Position numbers and translations under genes: made by a program. From Rhodospirillales bacterium (lineage in GTDB: Bacteria > Pseudomonadota > Alphaproteobacteria > Rhodospirillales > JANQFP01): DNA of 64,000 nt. This document shows positions 18,543 through 26,555 of this stretch, piece by piece. Below the pieces are notes generated by a model that saw only the letters and a program-made list of their open reading frames with translations, did no database searches and was not told the origin of the DNA. Numbering within the stretch: the first letter of the stretch is position 1; every line of letters begins with the position of its first letter. The stretch spans positions 1 to 64,000 of the forward strand of contig JANQFP010000242.1 of assembly GCA_028277795.1 (NCBI GenBank), in the 5' to 3' direction.

Positions 18543-18641
18543 AGCTCGGTTTCCTTAACCCTTTTCTTTATACCGTGCCCTTATTGCCCTGCTCCGCCGG
18601 CGGCCGGGGGAACCCAACCGCCGGTTATTCCCTCAGTCACT

Positions 18642-20681
18642 CTACATGCGGGCCTTGGCCGCTGCGACAACGTTTTCCGCTGTGATTCCGAAGTGCTCGA
18701 ACAGCGTCGGCGCCGGTGCCGAGGCCCCGAACCCGGTCATGCCGACGAAGGTTCCGTTCTCGCCAATATAGCGCTCCCAGCCCTGGACCAGGCCCGCTTC
18801 CACGCCCACCCGGACGCTCCCCGGGCGCAGCACCATGTCGCGGTAGCGCTCGCTCTGCATGTCGAACAGCTCCCAGCACGGCATGGACACGACGGCCGTG
18901 GGAATGCCCTCGGCTTCCAGCGTCTCGCGGGCCTCGACGGCGATGGACACCTCGGAGCCGGTGGCCATCAGCGTCACCTTGCGCTCTTCGTAGCCGGCTT
19001 CGGCCTCCATCAGCACGTAGGCGCCGCGGGCACACATGTTCTCGGTCTCCAGGGTCTTGCGCACCGCCGGGACGGCCTGCCGGGTCAGCACCAGAGACGT
19101 CGGGATGTCGTTCTGGATCAGTGCGATGGCCCAGCATTCAGAGGTCTCGACGGCGTCGGCCGGCCGCAGCACGTGCATGTTGGGGATGGCGCGCAGGGAG
19201 GCCAGGGTCTCCACCGGCTGGTGGGTCGGGCCGTCCTCGCCGAGGCCGATGGAATCGTGGGTCAGCACGTAGATCACCCGCAGTCCCATCAGCGCCGACA
19301 GGCGCATGGAGCCCCGCATGTAGTCGGCGAAGACCAGGAAGGTGCCGCCGTAGGGGATGAGCCCCCCGTGCAGGGCGATGCCGTTCATGATCCCGGCCAT
19401 GGCGTGCTCGCGCACGCCGTAGCGGAGGTAGCGCCCGGAGAAGTCGCTGGCGGACAGGTCCTTCATGCCGCGGGCCTTGGTGTTCACCGAGGCGGTGAGG
19501 TCGGCGGACCCGCCGATCATCTCGGGGAAGGCGGCGGTGAAGATGGCCAGGGCCTCACCCGAGGCGAGCCGGGTCGGCATCTTCGGCTGCTCGTTGGCGA
19601 ACCGGTTCTTGAGGTCGGACAGCGCCTGCTGCCAGCCCGGCGCCAATTGGCCGGCCATGACCCGCTTGAACTCGGCCCGCTTCCACGGATCGATGTTGTC
19701 CAGGCGCTCCTTCCACGCCTCCCGCTCCTTGGTCCACCGCTTGCCGATCTTGCGCCAGGCGTTGAGGATGTTGTCCGGGACGACGAAGGGCTCGTGGGGC
19801 CAGTTCAGGTTTTCCCGCGCCCCGGCGACCTCGGCCTCGCCCAGCGGCGCGCCGTGGGTGGCTTCGGTGCCGGCTTTGGTGGGGGCGCCGTAGCCGATGA
19901 TGGTCTCGCAGCAGATCAGCGACGGCGTGCAGGAGTTGCGCGCGTACTCGATGGCGTCCTCGACCGCCTTGGGGTCGTGGCCGTTGATGCACTGGACGTC
20001 CCAGCCACTGGCCTGGAAGCCGGAGATGTGGTCGTGGATCTGGGTCAGCTCCGTGGGGCCGTCAATGGAGATGGAGTTGTCGTCCCAGAACACGATCAGC
20101 TTGTTTAGCCCCAGGTGCCCGGCCAGGGACACGGCCTCGTAGCTGATGCCCTCCATGAGGCAGCCGTCGCCAGCGATGACGTAGGTGAAGTGGTTGACCA
20201 CGTCGTCGCCGTAGCGGTCGTTGAGCACCTTCTCGGCCAGCGCCATGCCGACGGCGTTGGTGATGCCCTGACCCAGGGGGCCGGTGGTGGTCTCGATGCC
20301 CGCCGCTTCGCCGTACTCCGGGTGGCCGGCGCATTTCGAGTGCAGCTGGCGGAACGTCTTGATCTCGTCGATGGTCATGTCCTCGTACCCGGTCAGGTAG
20401 AGGAGCGAGTACAGCAGCATGGACCCGTGACCGGCCGACAGCACGAAGCGGTCGCGGTCGTCCCACTTGGCGTCCGCCGGGTCGAACTTCAGGTACTTGG
20501 AGAACAGCACTGTCGCCACGTCGGCCATGCCGAGCGGTGCGCCGGGGTGCCCGGACTTCGCCTTCTCGATCGCGTCCATGGACAGGAAGCGTATGGCGTT
20601 GGCCATGTCGTCGTGGGTGACAGGGACCTTCCCGGTCTCCGTTTCGGAGCGCTTGGCGACTTTTGGCTGGGCAGCCGGCAT
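18642..20681 (-). CDS. tkt: Transketolase
   Basis: This thiamine-diphosphate enzyme transfers two-carbon units in the Calvin and pentose phosphate cycles. The protein (679 residues from the ATG at 20681) has SGHPGAPLGMADVATVLF, the ThDP site GDGCLMEGISYEAVSLAGH, and later HDSIGLGEDGPTHQPVE. The start is chosen because AGGAGAAGAACG lies directly before it and because the longer reading overlaps the prk stop. It lies between prk and fba in the Calvin operon. Confidence 0.97.
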   Translation of the reverse strand: MPAAQPKVAKRSETETGKVPVTHDDMANAIRFLSMDAIEKAKSGHPGAPLGMADVATVLFSKYLKFDPADAKWDDRDRFVLSAGHGSMLLYSLLYLTGYEDMTIDEIKTFRQLHSKCAGHPEYGEAAGIETTTGPLGQGITNAVGMALAEKVLNDRYGDDVVNHFTYVIAGDGCLMEGISYEAVSLAGHLGLNKLIVFWDDNSISIDGPTELTQIHDHISGFQASGWDVQCINGHDPKAVEDAIEYARNSCTPSLICCETIIGYGAPTKAGTEATHGAPLGEAEVAGARENLNWPHEPFVVPDNILNAWRKIGKRWTKEREAWKERLDNIDPWKRAEFKRVMAGQLAPGWQQALSDLKNRFANEQPKMPTRLASGEALAIFTAAFPEMIGGSADLTASVNTKARGMKDLSASDFSGRYLRYGVREHAMAGIMNGIALHGGLIPYGGTFLVFADYMRGSMRLSALMGLRVIYVLTHDSIGLGEDGPTHQPVETLASLRAIPNMHVLRPADAVETSECWAIALIQNDIPTSLVLTRQAVPAVRKTLETENMCARGAYVLMEAEAGYEERKVTLMATGSEVSIAVEARETLEAEGIPTAVVSMPCWELFDMQSERYRDMVLRPGSVRVGVEAGLVQGWERYIGENGTFVGMTGFGASAPAPTLFEHFGITAENVVAAAKARM

Positions 20682-20715
20682 CGTTCTTCTCCTGGTTCGA
20701 GGTTGGACGCGCGGA

Positions 20716-21654
20716 CTAGATGGCGTGGTGGCCAAGCGCCGCCTTGACCATGTGGTAGGTGATCAGCAACTGGGACAAAGCGAGCGGATGGGACATGCCC
20801 AGCTGGTTCTGGTCGTCGGTGAACCGCCCGAGGTTCTCACGCAGATGCTGGGCCTCGGGAATCAGATTCCACAGCAGGTCTTCCATGGTCTTGGCGCGCC
20901 GGTCGTCGATATCGCCGGCGATGTCCAGCACGTCCACCGGCTTGCCGTCCACGTCGCGCGCCAGCTCGAGCCGCAGGCCCTTGTTGGCCCCCGCCTCCAG
21001 CACCGGCGTCAGGTCCGGGTGCGGCAGGGTCGGGCGCAGGGTATGACGCACGTTCAGGTGGGCGCCGGTCTCCTCGGCGTTGCCTTCCGGCGGATAGAAC
21101 TTGACCACCATGTCGGCGAAGGTGCGCTGGGGCTGGATGAAATCGACGCTGTCGGTCACCCGCTTCTCCAGGGACGACAACACCTGTTCGCGGGTGTAGC
21201 CGCGCTTGCCGCAGTCACGCTGGATCTTCCAGCGGACGCGCAGGTCCTCCTCGGGCTCCAGGTACACCTTCACGTCGTAGGCGTCGCGCATGGTGCGGGT
21301 GGCGTAGCCGAGCAGACCCTCGAGGATGATGTACTCCTTGGGCTCCACGTACTCCGGCGCATCCAGGGTGCCGCCGTGATGATTGTAGATGGGTTTGAGG
21401 ATGGGCTTGCCATCGCGCAGCAGGTGGATGTGCTGCTCCAGGATGTCGATGTAGTTGCCGGCCGGATCGAGCGCCGAGATGCCGTTCTCGGCCCGCTGCT
21501 TGCGGTCGAAGCGGTGATAGTCGTCGGTGCAGATGGTCACCGTCCGATCGGGTCCGAGAACCTGGGCGATGCCGGCCGAAAGGGTGGTCTTTCCCGCCGC
21601 TGAATCGCCAACAATGCCGAGGATTATGGGTCTGCTGATACGTTTAAATGGCAT
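20716..21654 (-). CDS. prk: Phosphoribulokinase
   Basis: This enzyme phosphorylates ribulose 5-phosphate to the Rubisco substrate and is a diagnostic enzyme of the Calvin cycle. The 312-residue bacterial-type PRK has a P-loop near the start (GIVGDSAAGKTTLSAGIA), TICTDDYHRFDRKQRAENG, the loop EPKEYIILEGLLGYATR, and KVYLEPEEDLRVRWKIQRD. It lies 23 bp after glpX and 34 bp before tkt. Confidence 0.97.
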   Translation of the reverse strand: MPFKRISRPIILGIVGDSAAGKTTLSAGIAQVLGPDRTVTICTDDYHRFDRKQRAENGISALDPAGNYIDILEQHIHLLRDGKPILKPIYNHHGGTLDAPEYVEPKEYIILEGLLGYATRTMRDAYDVKVYLEPEEDLRVRWKIQRDCGKRGYTREQVLSSLEKRVTDSVDFIQPQRTFADMVVKFYPPEGNAEETGAHLNVRHTLRPTLPHPDLTPVLEAGANKGLRLELARDVDGKPVDVLDIAGDIDDRRAKTMEDLLWNLIPEAQHLRENLGRFTDDQNQLGMSHPLALSQLLITYHMVKAALGHHAI

Positions 21655-21677
21655 GGATGTGACTCCCGCGTTTTACG

Positions 21678-22676
21678 TCAGGCCGGGTTTGTCCGACGGT
21701 GAAGGGTGGTGAGGATCTGGCGCTCGCCCGTATTTCCTGCAATCAGCAGGGTCTCCGTGCGCTCGTCGGTCTTGGTGCGTTTGACTCCCTTGAACAGCAG
21801 GCCGGTGGCGATGCCGGTGGCGACGAAGTAGATCTCCTCCGTGCGCACCAGGTCGTCGACCGACTGCCAAACGGTCGTGTCCAGCCCCGCCTTTTCGATT
21901 TCCGCCTTCTCGGTGGCGAGCTGGGGATCGAGCCGGCTGAAGTAGACGCCGCCCATGGCCCGGATGGCGCAGGCGGCGATCAGCCCTTCCCGGGTGCCGC
22001 CGGTTCCCATCAGGGCGTCGATGCCGGAGTCCGGGATGGCCGCCATCAGCGCGCCGGCCACGTCGCCGGCCGGATAGAGCGCCACCTTGGCGCCGGCCTG
22101 GCGGATCTGTTGAACCAACTCGCGATGGCGCGGCTTCTCCAGCACGTAGATGGTGAGTTCGGGCAGGGGCTTGCCGAGGACGCGGCTCAGGGTGTTCAGG
22201 CGCTCCTCGACCGGGGCGTCTGGGTCCACCTTGCCTTCGGCGGCCGGCGGCGCCACGAACTTGTCCATATAGAAGGACGGCCCCGGATCGGCCATGGTGC
22301 CCTCGGGCGTGAGCGCCATGACCGCCATGGCGTTGGTCATGCCCTTGGCTAGGTAGGAGGTGCCTTCGGCCGGGTCGACGGCGATGTCGAAACGACGGGT
22401 TCCGTCGCCGGCGCCAACCTGGGCGCCGGTGTCCAGGTCGCGCACCGTACCGTTGGCCCCCTCGGGGCGGTCGCCGACCACGACGCGGCAGGCAATGGGG
22501 AACTTGTTCAGCTCTTCGACCATGGCCTGGGTCGCCGCCTTGGCGCTGCGCCCGCGCTCCGAGCTGCCCAGCCACTCGTAGGCGGCCCGGGCCCCGGCTT
22601 CGGTCACCGTACGCAGAGCGTAGACGAACCCGGGTCCTTCGCAGATGGAGACTGGACTTGCCTTGCCGGCAATCAT
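21678..22676 (-). CDS. glpX: Class II (GlpX-type) fructose-1,6/sedoheptulose-1,7-bisphosphatase
   Basis: This lithium-sensitive-fold phosphatase hydrolyses fructose and probably sedoheptulose bisphosphate, regenerating Rubisco substrate. The 332-residue protein has the GlpX marks: AKAATQAMVEELN (acidic start of the site), DIAVDPAEGTSYLAKGM (metal-binding DPxEGT) and TGGTREGLIAACAIRAMGG. It is the first gene of the Calvin operon, downstream of a promoter that carries a perfect ATTAG-N6-CTAAT operator. A GlpX enzyme replaces the class I CbbF common in many autotrophs. Confidence 0.95.
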   Translation of the reverse strand: MIAGKASPVSICEGPGFVYALRTVTEAGARAAYEWLGSSERGRSAKAATQAMVEELNKFPIACRVVVGDRPEGANGTVRDLDTGAQVGAGDGTRRFDIAVDPAEGTSYLAKGMTNAMAVMALTPEGTMADPGPSFYMDKFVAPPAAEGKVDPDAPVEERLNTLSRVLGKPLPELTIYVLEKPRHRELVQQIRQAGAKVALYPAGDVAGALMAAIPDSGIDALMGTGGTREGLIAACAIRAMGGVYFSRLDPQLATEKAEIEKAGLDTTVWQSVDDLVRTEEIYFVATGIATGLLFKGVKRTKTDERTETLLIAGNTGERQILTTLHRRTNPA

Positions 22677-22750
22677 TGTTCGCTTATCCCCCGCATCGGT
22701 CTTCCCGCCCGCGCCGTTGACACCAAGGCGTCTCCGGGCGACCGGGCCGA

Positions 22751-22779
22751 ACTATAGCATTAGAATTGCCTAATGGAAT
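22751..22779 (-). promoter_or_regulatory. Calvin operon promoter with operator in its spacer
   Basis: On the minus strand a -10 box TATAGT (22756-22751) lies 17 bp downstream of a weak -35 ATTCCA (22779-22774). The spacer is almost entirely the palindrome ATTAGGCAATTCTAAT (22774-22759 on this strand), a perfect ATTAG-N6-CTAAT. A protein bound there would block polymerase access. The promoter is about 75 bp before the glpX start. Box assignment is by eye. Confidence 0.55.
22759..22774. promoter_or_regulatory. Perfect ATTAG-N6-CTAAT operator before the Calvin operon
   Basis: ATTAGAATTGCCTAAT has both five-base arms identical to those in front of the ArsR gene at 5999, with the same 6-bp spacing. 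It is the only strong AT-rich element in the 227-bp gap between the NarL-type regulator and glpX. This points to direct control of glpX-prk-tkt-fba-cbbLSQO by the ArsR-type protein. Confidence 0.7.
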
Positions 22780-22850
22780 ACCCGCCCGGGCGGGTAGGCA
22801 GATTCTTTGGAGTGGGACCGCCCTACCCGCGCGGGTGGGTGAGCTGTGTC

Positions 22851-22904
22851 ATACCGGCGCGCGAAGCGCCATCGCGGTGCGTCGGAAAGCCCGCGCGGCG
22901 GTAT
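22851..22904. repeat. REP-like hairpin, copy A
   Basis: This 54-bp element begins ATACCGGCGCGCGAAGCGCC and ends GCCCGCGCGGCGGTAT. The outer 13 bp of the two ends pair with one mismatch, so it can fold into a long hairpin. It begins at the stop codon of the NarL-type gene. Related copies follow the stop codons of two unrelated genes, at 32886 and 47471, marking a dispersed intergenic repeat that probably acts as an mRNA 3' end structure. Confidence 0.65.
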
Positions 22905-23527
22905 CAAACGTGGGATTTTAGGTAGTGGGCCACGGCCTGGGCCCGGTTGTTGACGCCGAGCTTGTCGTAAAGGTTCTTCAAATGAAACTTGACGGTGTTG
23001 AGGGAGATGTCCAGGTCGCCGGCGATCTGGGCGTTGGTGCGACCGCGGGACAGGGCGGCCAGCAACTCCAGCTCGCGGCCCGTCAAGGCGCCGAGAGGGT
23101 CGGCCGGGGCCTCGCGCACGTCCATGAAGGGAAACACCATGCTGCCCTCGGCCACGGCGGCGATGGTCTCCAGCAGGCGGTCCGGCGGTTCCGTCTTGGC
23201 ACAGAATCCGGCGCCGCCGAGCTGCATGACGGTGCGCGGGATGTCGGCGCGGGCGTTGCCGGTGTAGACGATGATGCGGGGGGCCGCTGGGCGCTCGCGC
23301 AACGACTCCAGGACGCCGCGGCCGTCCAGGTACGGCATGTCCCAGCCGATGACGCCGACGTCGAACACCAAGCGGTCGATGGCCTCGAGGAACCGCTCGC
23401 CGTCCGCCGCCGTGGCCAGCAGGGTGAACCGGCTGTCGCCCGCCAGGAGCTGCGCAAGGCCCGCCTGGACCAGCGGGTTCTTGTCGGCGACGACGATGTC
23501 GATGGGTTTGTACTGCGCCTCGCTCAT
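22904..23527 (-). CDS. NarL/FixJ-type response regulator with degenerate receiver
   Basis: This 207-residue protein has a receiver-like N-terminus (residues 9-125) and a LuxR-type helix-turn-helix at the C-terminus (LTGRELELLAALSRGRTNAQIAGDL then LNTVKFHLKNLYDKLGVNNR). The receiver keeps its threonine (VYTGNA) and lysine (FCAKTEPPDRL). The phosphoacceptor position, however, is Gly61 (VIGWDMPYLDG) and the N-terminal acid pair is ADKN instead of ADD. It probably does not respond to phosphorylation. It lies directly upstream of the Calvin operon on the same strand and downstream of the Rieske gene; no histidine kinase gene is near. Confidence 0.85.
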   Translation of the reverse strand: MSEAQYKPIDIVVADKNPLVQAGLAQLLAGDSRFTLLATAADGERFLEAIDRLVFDVGVIGWDMPYLDGRGVLESLRERPAAPRIIVYTGNARADIPRTVMQLGGAGFCAKTEPPDRLLETIAAVAEGSMVFPFMDVREAPADPLGALTGRELELLAALSRGRTNAQIAGDLDISLNTVKFHLKNLYDKLGVNNRAQAVAHYLKSHV

Positions 23528-23662
23528 CAGCGGATTCGGCTCCCGCGCGTCACGGCCCCGTTGCGGGCCGGCCCGCGCTGCAGGGGTCGCCCCGGCATTC
23601 CCATCATTAGCGTGCGGCCGGCGGCTTGAAAAGGGCGGCGGAATGGAGGGGCGCGTGGGACC

Positions 23663-24394
23663 TCAGCAGGAGACCCGCTGGGAGGTGAAGGCCTGCATGG
23701 GGATGGCTTCGGTGACCCCGGGGACCTCCTTGATCGCCTCGCCGCGGCCGTATCGCCGGCGCAGGTCGCGGCGAAACAGGTTGAAGAACTGCCGCAGGAT
23801 CAGGCTTTCGCCGTAGAGACCGACGGCCTTGATGACGTCCGTGCGCTCGTTGTGTTCGAGGGCGATGGTGAGCAGCGGCTGCGGGGTCTGTCCGCGGATG
23901 GGGGCGCCGCCGGCGGCCGCATCGAAGACGCTGCCGTGGGCGCAGCAGGAGATGACCTTGCCGCGATTGGCCAGACGGCTGACCCGATGATAGTAGTTGA
24001 CGAAGCTGTTGAGCCGGTTGGGGTGGCTCATCAGATGGCTGCAGATCCCGGAATACGCGACGATCGAGCGCTTGGGGCCGACGCCTCCCGGCCACACGTA
24101 GGGACGGCCGCCCATGGTCCGCATGGCCAGCCGGGTGGGCAGGGGAATGCCGACGTCGATGAGCAGGCACGGGGTGGACACATAGGGGTAGTGGAAGACG
24201 TAGGCCACGCCCTCCTTCAGGTCGGCGGCCTTGAGCGGCGCCCCGTCGGGGCCCACGATCTTGGCCTGGGTGAACCGCTTGAGCCCCTCCTCGGGCAGCG
24301 GTCCGGCCGGCGGCAGGATGTGCGGCGGGCGGTCCTCCAGCGAAGGGAACGCCAGCCAGCCGCTGCACAGCCACAGGAACCGGCGTCGTCTCAT
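23663..24394 (-). CDS. Rieske [2Fe-2S] domain protein
   Basis: This is a 243-residue protein with a short arginine-rich, hydrophobic N-terminus (MRRRRFLWLCSGWLAFPSLE) that may be a twin-arginine or anchor signal. Both Rieske cluster motifs are present: CSH (in GICSHLMSHP, about residue 125) and CCAHGS (in VISCCAHGSVFD, about residue 160). The C-terminal third (LILRQFFNLFRRDLRRRYG) is not part of a standard Rieske domain, and the protein ends in cysteine. The ATG at 24394 is preferred because upstream sequence in frame looks non-coding. It is transcribed towards the NarL-type regulator, divergent from the cytochrome/fccB genes. It is probably an electron carrier in sulfur oxidation. Confidence 0.75.
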   Translation of the reverse strand: MRRRRFLWLCSGWLAFPSLEDRPPHILPPAGPLPEEGLKRFTQAKIVGPDGAPLKAADLKEGVAYVFHYPYVSTPCLLIDVGIPLPTRLAMRTMGGRPYVWPGGVGPKRSIVAYSGICSHLMSHPNRLNSFVNYYHRVSRLANRGKVISCCAHGSVFDAAAGGAPIRGQTPQPLLTIALEHNERTDVIKAVGLYGESLILRQFFNLFRRDLRRRYGRGEAIKEVPGVTEAIPMQAFTSQRVSC

Positions 24395-24812
24395 GTGCCG
24401 CTCTCCGCCGATGGCCTCGCGCCCAGAACGAATCGTCGCCGGTGGGACGCACCGCGACTCATCCTGGTCATGGAACGAGATACGTTCTCCCCAACCCGGC
24501 GGTGCCATCCCCGGCCATGCCCCTCACCGACGGGTCCCCCAATCTTGTTTTGCTTTACCAATACCGCCAAAGGGGCCCGGTCGGCAAGACGGCGGCTGAA
24601 TCCGCCGGTGGCCGGTATGGACGACGGCACGGTGTTGTTTGGAAAAATTGCACGCGACGACGCGTCCGGACCCGGCCGGCCGTGATGGAAGCCGTGGTAA
24701 AAAATCGTCTTGTGTTATCCGCGATAAAGGTTTTTTGAAATTGTCGAAGTCGTGTTACCGTACCGCAACTTTTATTAAGAACATCCGTGGAGCATTTAAG
24801 GGAGGGACACGC
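24395..24812. other. 418-bp intergenic region between Rieske and cytochrome genes
   Basis: I see no gene here. The left half is GC-rich; the right half from about 24690 is AT-richer and should hold the promoter of the cytochrome-fccB operon. It contains a 13-bp palindrome TTATC-CGC-GATAA at 24715-24727, a candidate regulator site of unknown type. There is no convincing ATTAG-N6-CTAAT element, so the sulfide dehydrogenase genes may not belong to that putative regulon. Confidence 0.5.
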
Positions 24813-25139
24813 ATGCTACGGAAATTCGCAATCCCTATGGCGGTCGGCGTGGGTGCGGCGCTGACGGTATTCGCCATGCCGGCCCAAAGCATGGAAAAGA
24901 AGATGGCGGTTGCCGACGCCCGCTTGTTGGCGGCCGGCTGCTTCAACTGCCATGGTCCAGCCGGTGAGTCACAGGGGCATATCGACGAGATCAACGACAT
25001 CTCGGCGGACAAGATGGTCAAGAAAATGAAGGAGTTCCGCGAGGGCAAGGCATCGACCATCATGGGCCGCATCGCCAAGGGCTTTTCGGACGCCGAGCTG
25101 ATGGCCCTGGCGGCACACATCGAGGCACTGAACAAATAA
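24813..25139 (+). CDS. Periplasmic c-type cytochrome, FccA/SoxE-like sulfide dehydrogenase subunit
   Basis: This small monoheme cytochrome c of 108 residues has a signal peptide (residues 1-26, ending MPAQS), the heme motif CFNCHG (about residue 43) and a C-terminal helix typical of class I cytochromes (MALAAHIEALNK). A methionine in STIMGRIAKGF is the likely sixth ligand. A GGGAGGG ribosome site precedes the ATG. It lies 17 bp before the flavoprotein gene, as in flavocytochrome c sulfide dehydrogenases, where it accepts electrons from the FAD subunit. Confidence 0.88.
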   Translation: MLRKFAIPMAVGVGAALTVFAMPAQSMEKKMAVADARLLAAGCFNCHGPAGESQGHIDEINDISADKMVKKMKEFREGKASTIMGRIAKGFSDAELMALAAHIEALNK

Positions 25140-25156
25140 ACTGGGGGACGCGTTCA

Positions 25157-26449
25157 ATGACCAAATCGACACGGAGAGACTTCCTGCAGATCGCCGGCGC
25201 CACCGGTGCGATCTCAGCTCTGTCCCTCGCCGGCTGTGCGCAGATGGGCAAGGGCTCGGGCGCCCGGGTGGTGGTGATCGGCGGCGGCTATGCCGGTGCC
25301 ACGGCCGCCAAGTACGTCAAGACCTGGGATTCCAGCATCGACGTGACGCTGATCGAGCCGAAACAGAAGTACGTGAGCTGCCCGCTCAGCAACACCGTGC
25401 TCGGCGGATTCGGCGACATGGCGAAGATCACCTTCGACTACACCGCCATGAAGAACGACCACAAGGTCAACGTGGTCCACGACATGGCGACCGCGGTCGA
25501 CCCGGCCAAGAAGACGGTCACCACCAAGGGCGGCCAGTCCATCGCGTACGATCGCCTGATCGTCGCTCCCGGCATCGATTTCAACGATTTCCCCGGTTAT
25601 GTGGCGTCCCAGCACGAAGACATGGTGCCGCACGCCTGGAAGGCGGGTCCGCAGACCGTTCTCCTGCGCAAGCAGTTGGAGGCCATGGACGATGGTGGCG
25701 TGGTCATCATCTCGCCGCCCACCAACCCCTACCGCTGTCCGCCGGGTCCGTACGAGCGCGCCAGCCTCATCGGGTTCTACCTGAAGACCAAGAAGCCGCG
25801 GTCCAAAGTCATCGTCATGGACCCCAAGGACAAGTTCTCCAAGCAGGGCTTGTTCACTGAAGGCTGGAATATGCACTACAAGGGCTACATCGAGTGGGTG
25901 TCCAAGGCCAACGACGGCGCGGTCCTCGAGGTCGACGCCAAGGGTAAGCGGGTGCGCACCGATTTCGGCTGGCACAAGGCGGACGTGCTCAACTTCATCC
26001 CGCCGAAGCAGAAGGCCGGCGGCATCGCAGCCGCGGCGGGTCTCACCGACAAGTCGGGGTGGTGCCCGGTCAACCTGCAGACCTTCGAGTCCACGATCCA
26101 CAAGGACATCCACGTGATTGGCGACGCGGCCATCGTGCCCGGCATGCCCAAGTCGGGCAACGCCGGCAACACGGAGGCCAAGGCGTGCGCATTGGCGGTG
26201 GTCAGCCTGCTCAACGGTGATCCGGTGAGCACGGCACACACCTCCAACACCTGCTACAGCCTGATCACACCCTCCCACGGCATGTCGGTGAATGCCACCT
26301 ACCATCTGACGGAAGACAGCAAGAAGTACACCAAGATGAAGGGCTCCGGCGGCCTCAGCCCGATGGGGGCCAGCGCCGACGTGCGCAAGCAGGAAGCCAA
26401 GTATGCGTGGGGTTGGCTCGCCAACATCAGCACCGACATCTGGGGCTAG
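25157..26449 (+). CDS. fccB: Flavocytochrome c sulfide dehydrogenase, flavoprotein subunit
   Basis: This FAD enzyme oxidises sulfide in the periplasm and passes electrons to its cytochrome partner. The 430-residue protein starts with a twin-arginine signal (TRRDFLQIAGATGAIS), then the FAD-binding fold RVVVIGGGYAGATAAKYV. The two redox-active cysteines lie in YVSCPLSNTVLGG and PYRCPPGPYERA. A second nucleotide-fold segment HVIGDAAIVPGMPKSGN follows. The C-terminus (YAWGWLANISTDIWG) matches FccB/SoxF. It pairs with the cytochrome gene just upstream. Sulfide:quinone reductase is less likely given the export signal and the partner. Confidence 0.93.
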   Translation: MTKSTRRDFLQIAGATGAISALSLAGCAQMGKGSGARVVVIGGGYAGATAAKYVKTWDSSIDVTLIEPKQKYVSCPLSNTVLGGFGDMAKITFDYTAMKNDHKVNVVHDMATAVDPAKKTVTTKGGQSIAYDRLIVAPGIDFNDFPGYVASQHEDMVPHAWKAGPQTVLLRKQLEAMDDGGVVIISPPTNPYRCPPGPYERASLIGFYLKTKKPRSKVIVMDPKDKFSKQGLFTEGWNMHYKGYIEWVSKANDGAVLEVDAKGKRVRTDFGWHKADVLNFIPPKQKAGGIAAAAGLTDKSGWCPVNLQTFESTIHKDIHVIGDAAIVPGMPKSGNAGNTEAKACALAVVSLLNGDPVSTAHTSNTCYSLITPSHGMSVNATYHLTEDSKKYTKMKGSGGLSPMGASADVRKQEAKYAWGWLANISTDIWG

Positions 26450-26474
26450 ACCCCAACCTCACCGAGACGCGTAT

Positions 26475-26498
26475 GGCGGGGGTCTTCGGACCCCCGCC
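26475..26498 (+). terminator. Perfect 10-bp hairpin with UUCG loop after fccB
   Basis: GGCGGGGGTC-TTCG-GACCCCCGCC is a perfect stem closed by a stable tetraloop, 26 bp past the fccB stop. There is no T-run, so it may be a weak terminator or an mRNA-stabilising structure between fccB and the thioredoxin gene. Confidence 0.6.
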
Positions 26499-26555
26499 GG
26501 TCGTTCGGGCCGCCCCGTTTGAACCACTCCAGGCCCCGTGGTATCGTGGCCGGCA

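Noticed and set aside
15663-20108. A 1481-codon open frame on the plus strand opposite cbbS, cbbL, fba and tkt
   Set aside because: High GC removes stop codons from the antisense frame. The translation is His/Val/Asp/Arg-rich and unlike any protein, while the minus strand encodes intact, conserved enzymes.
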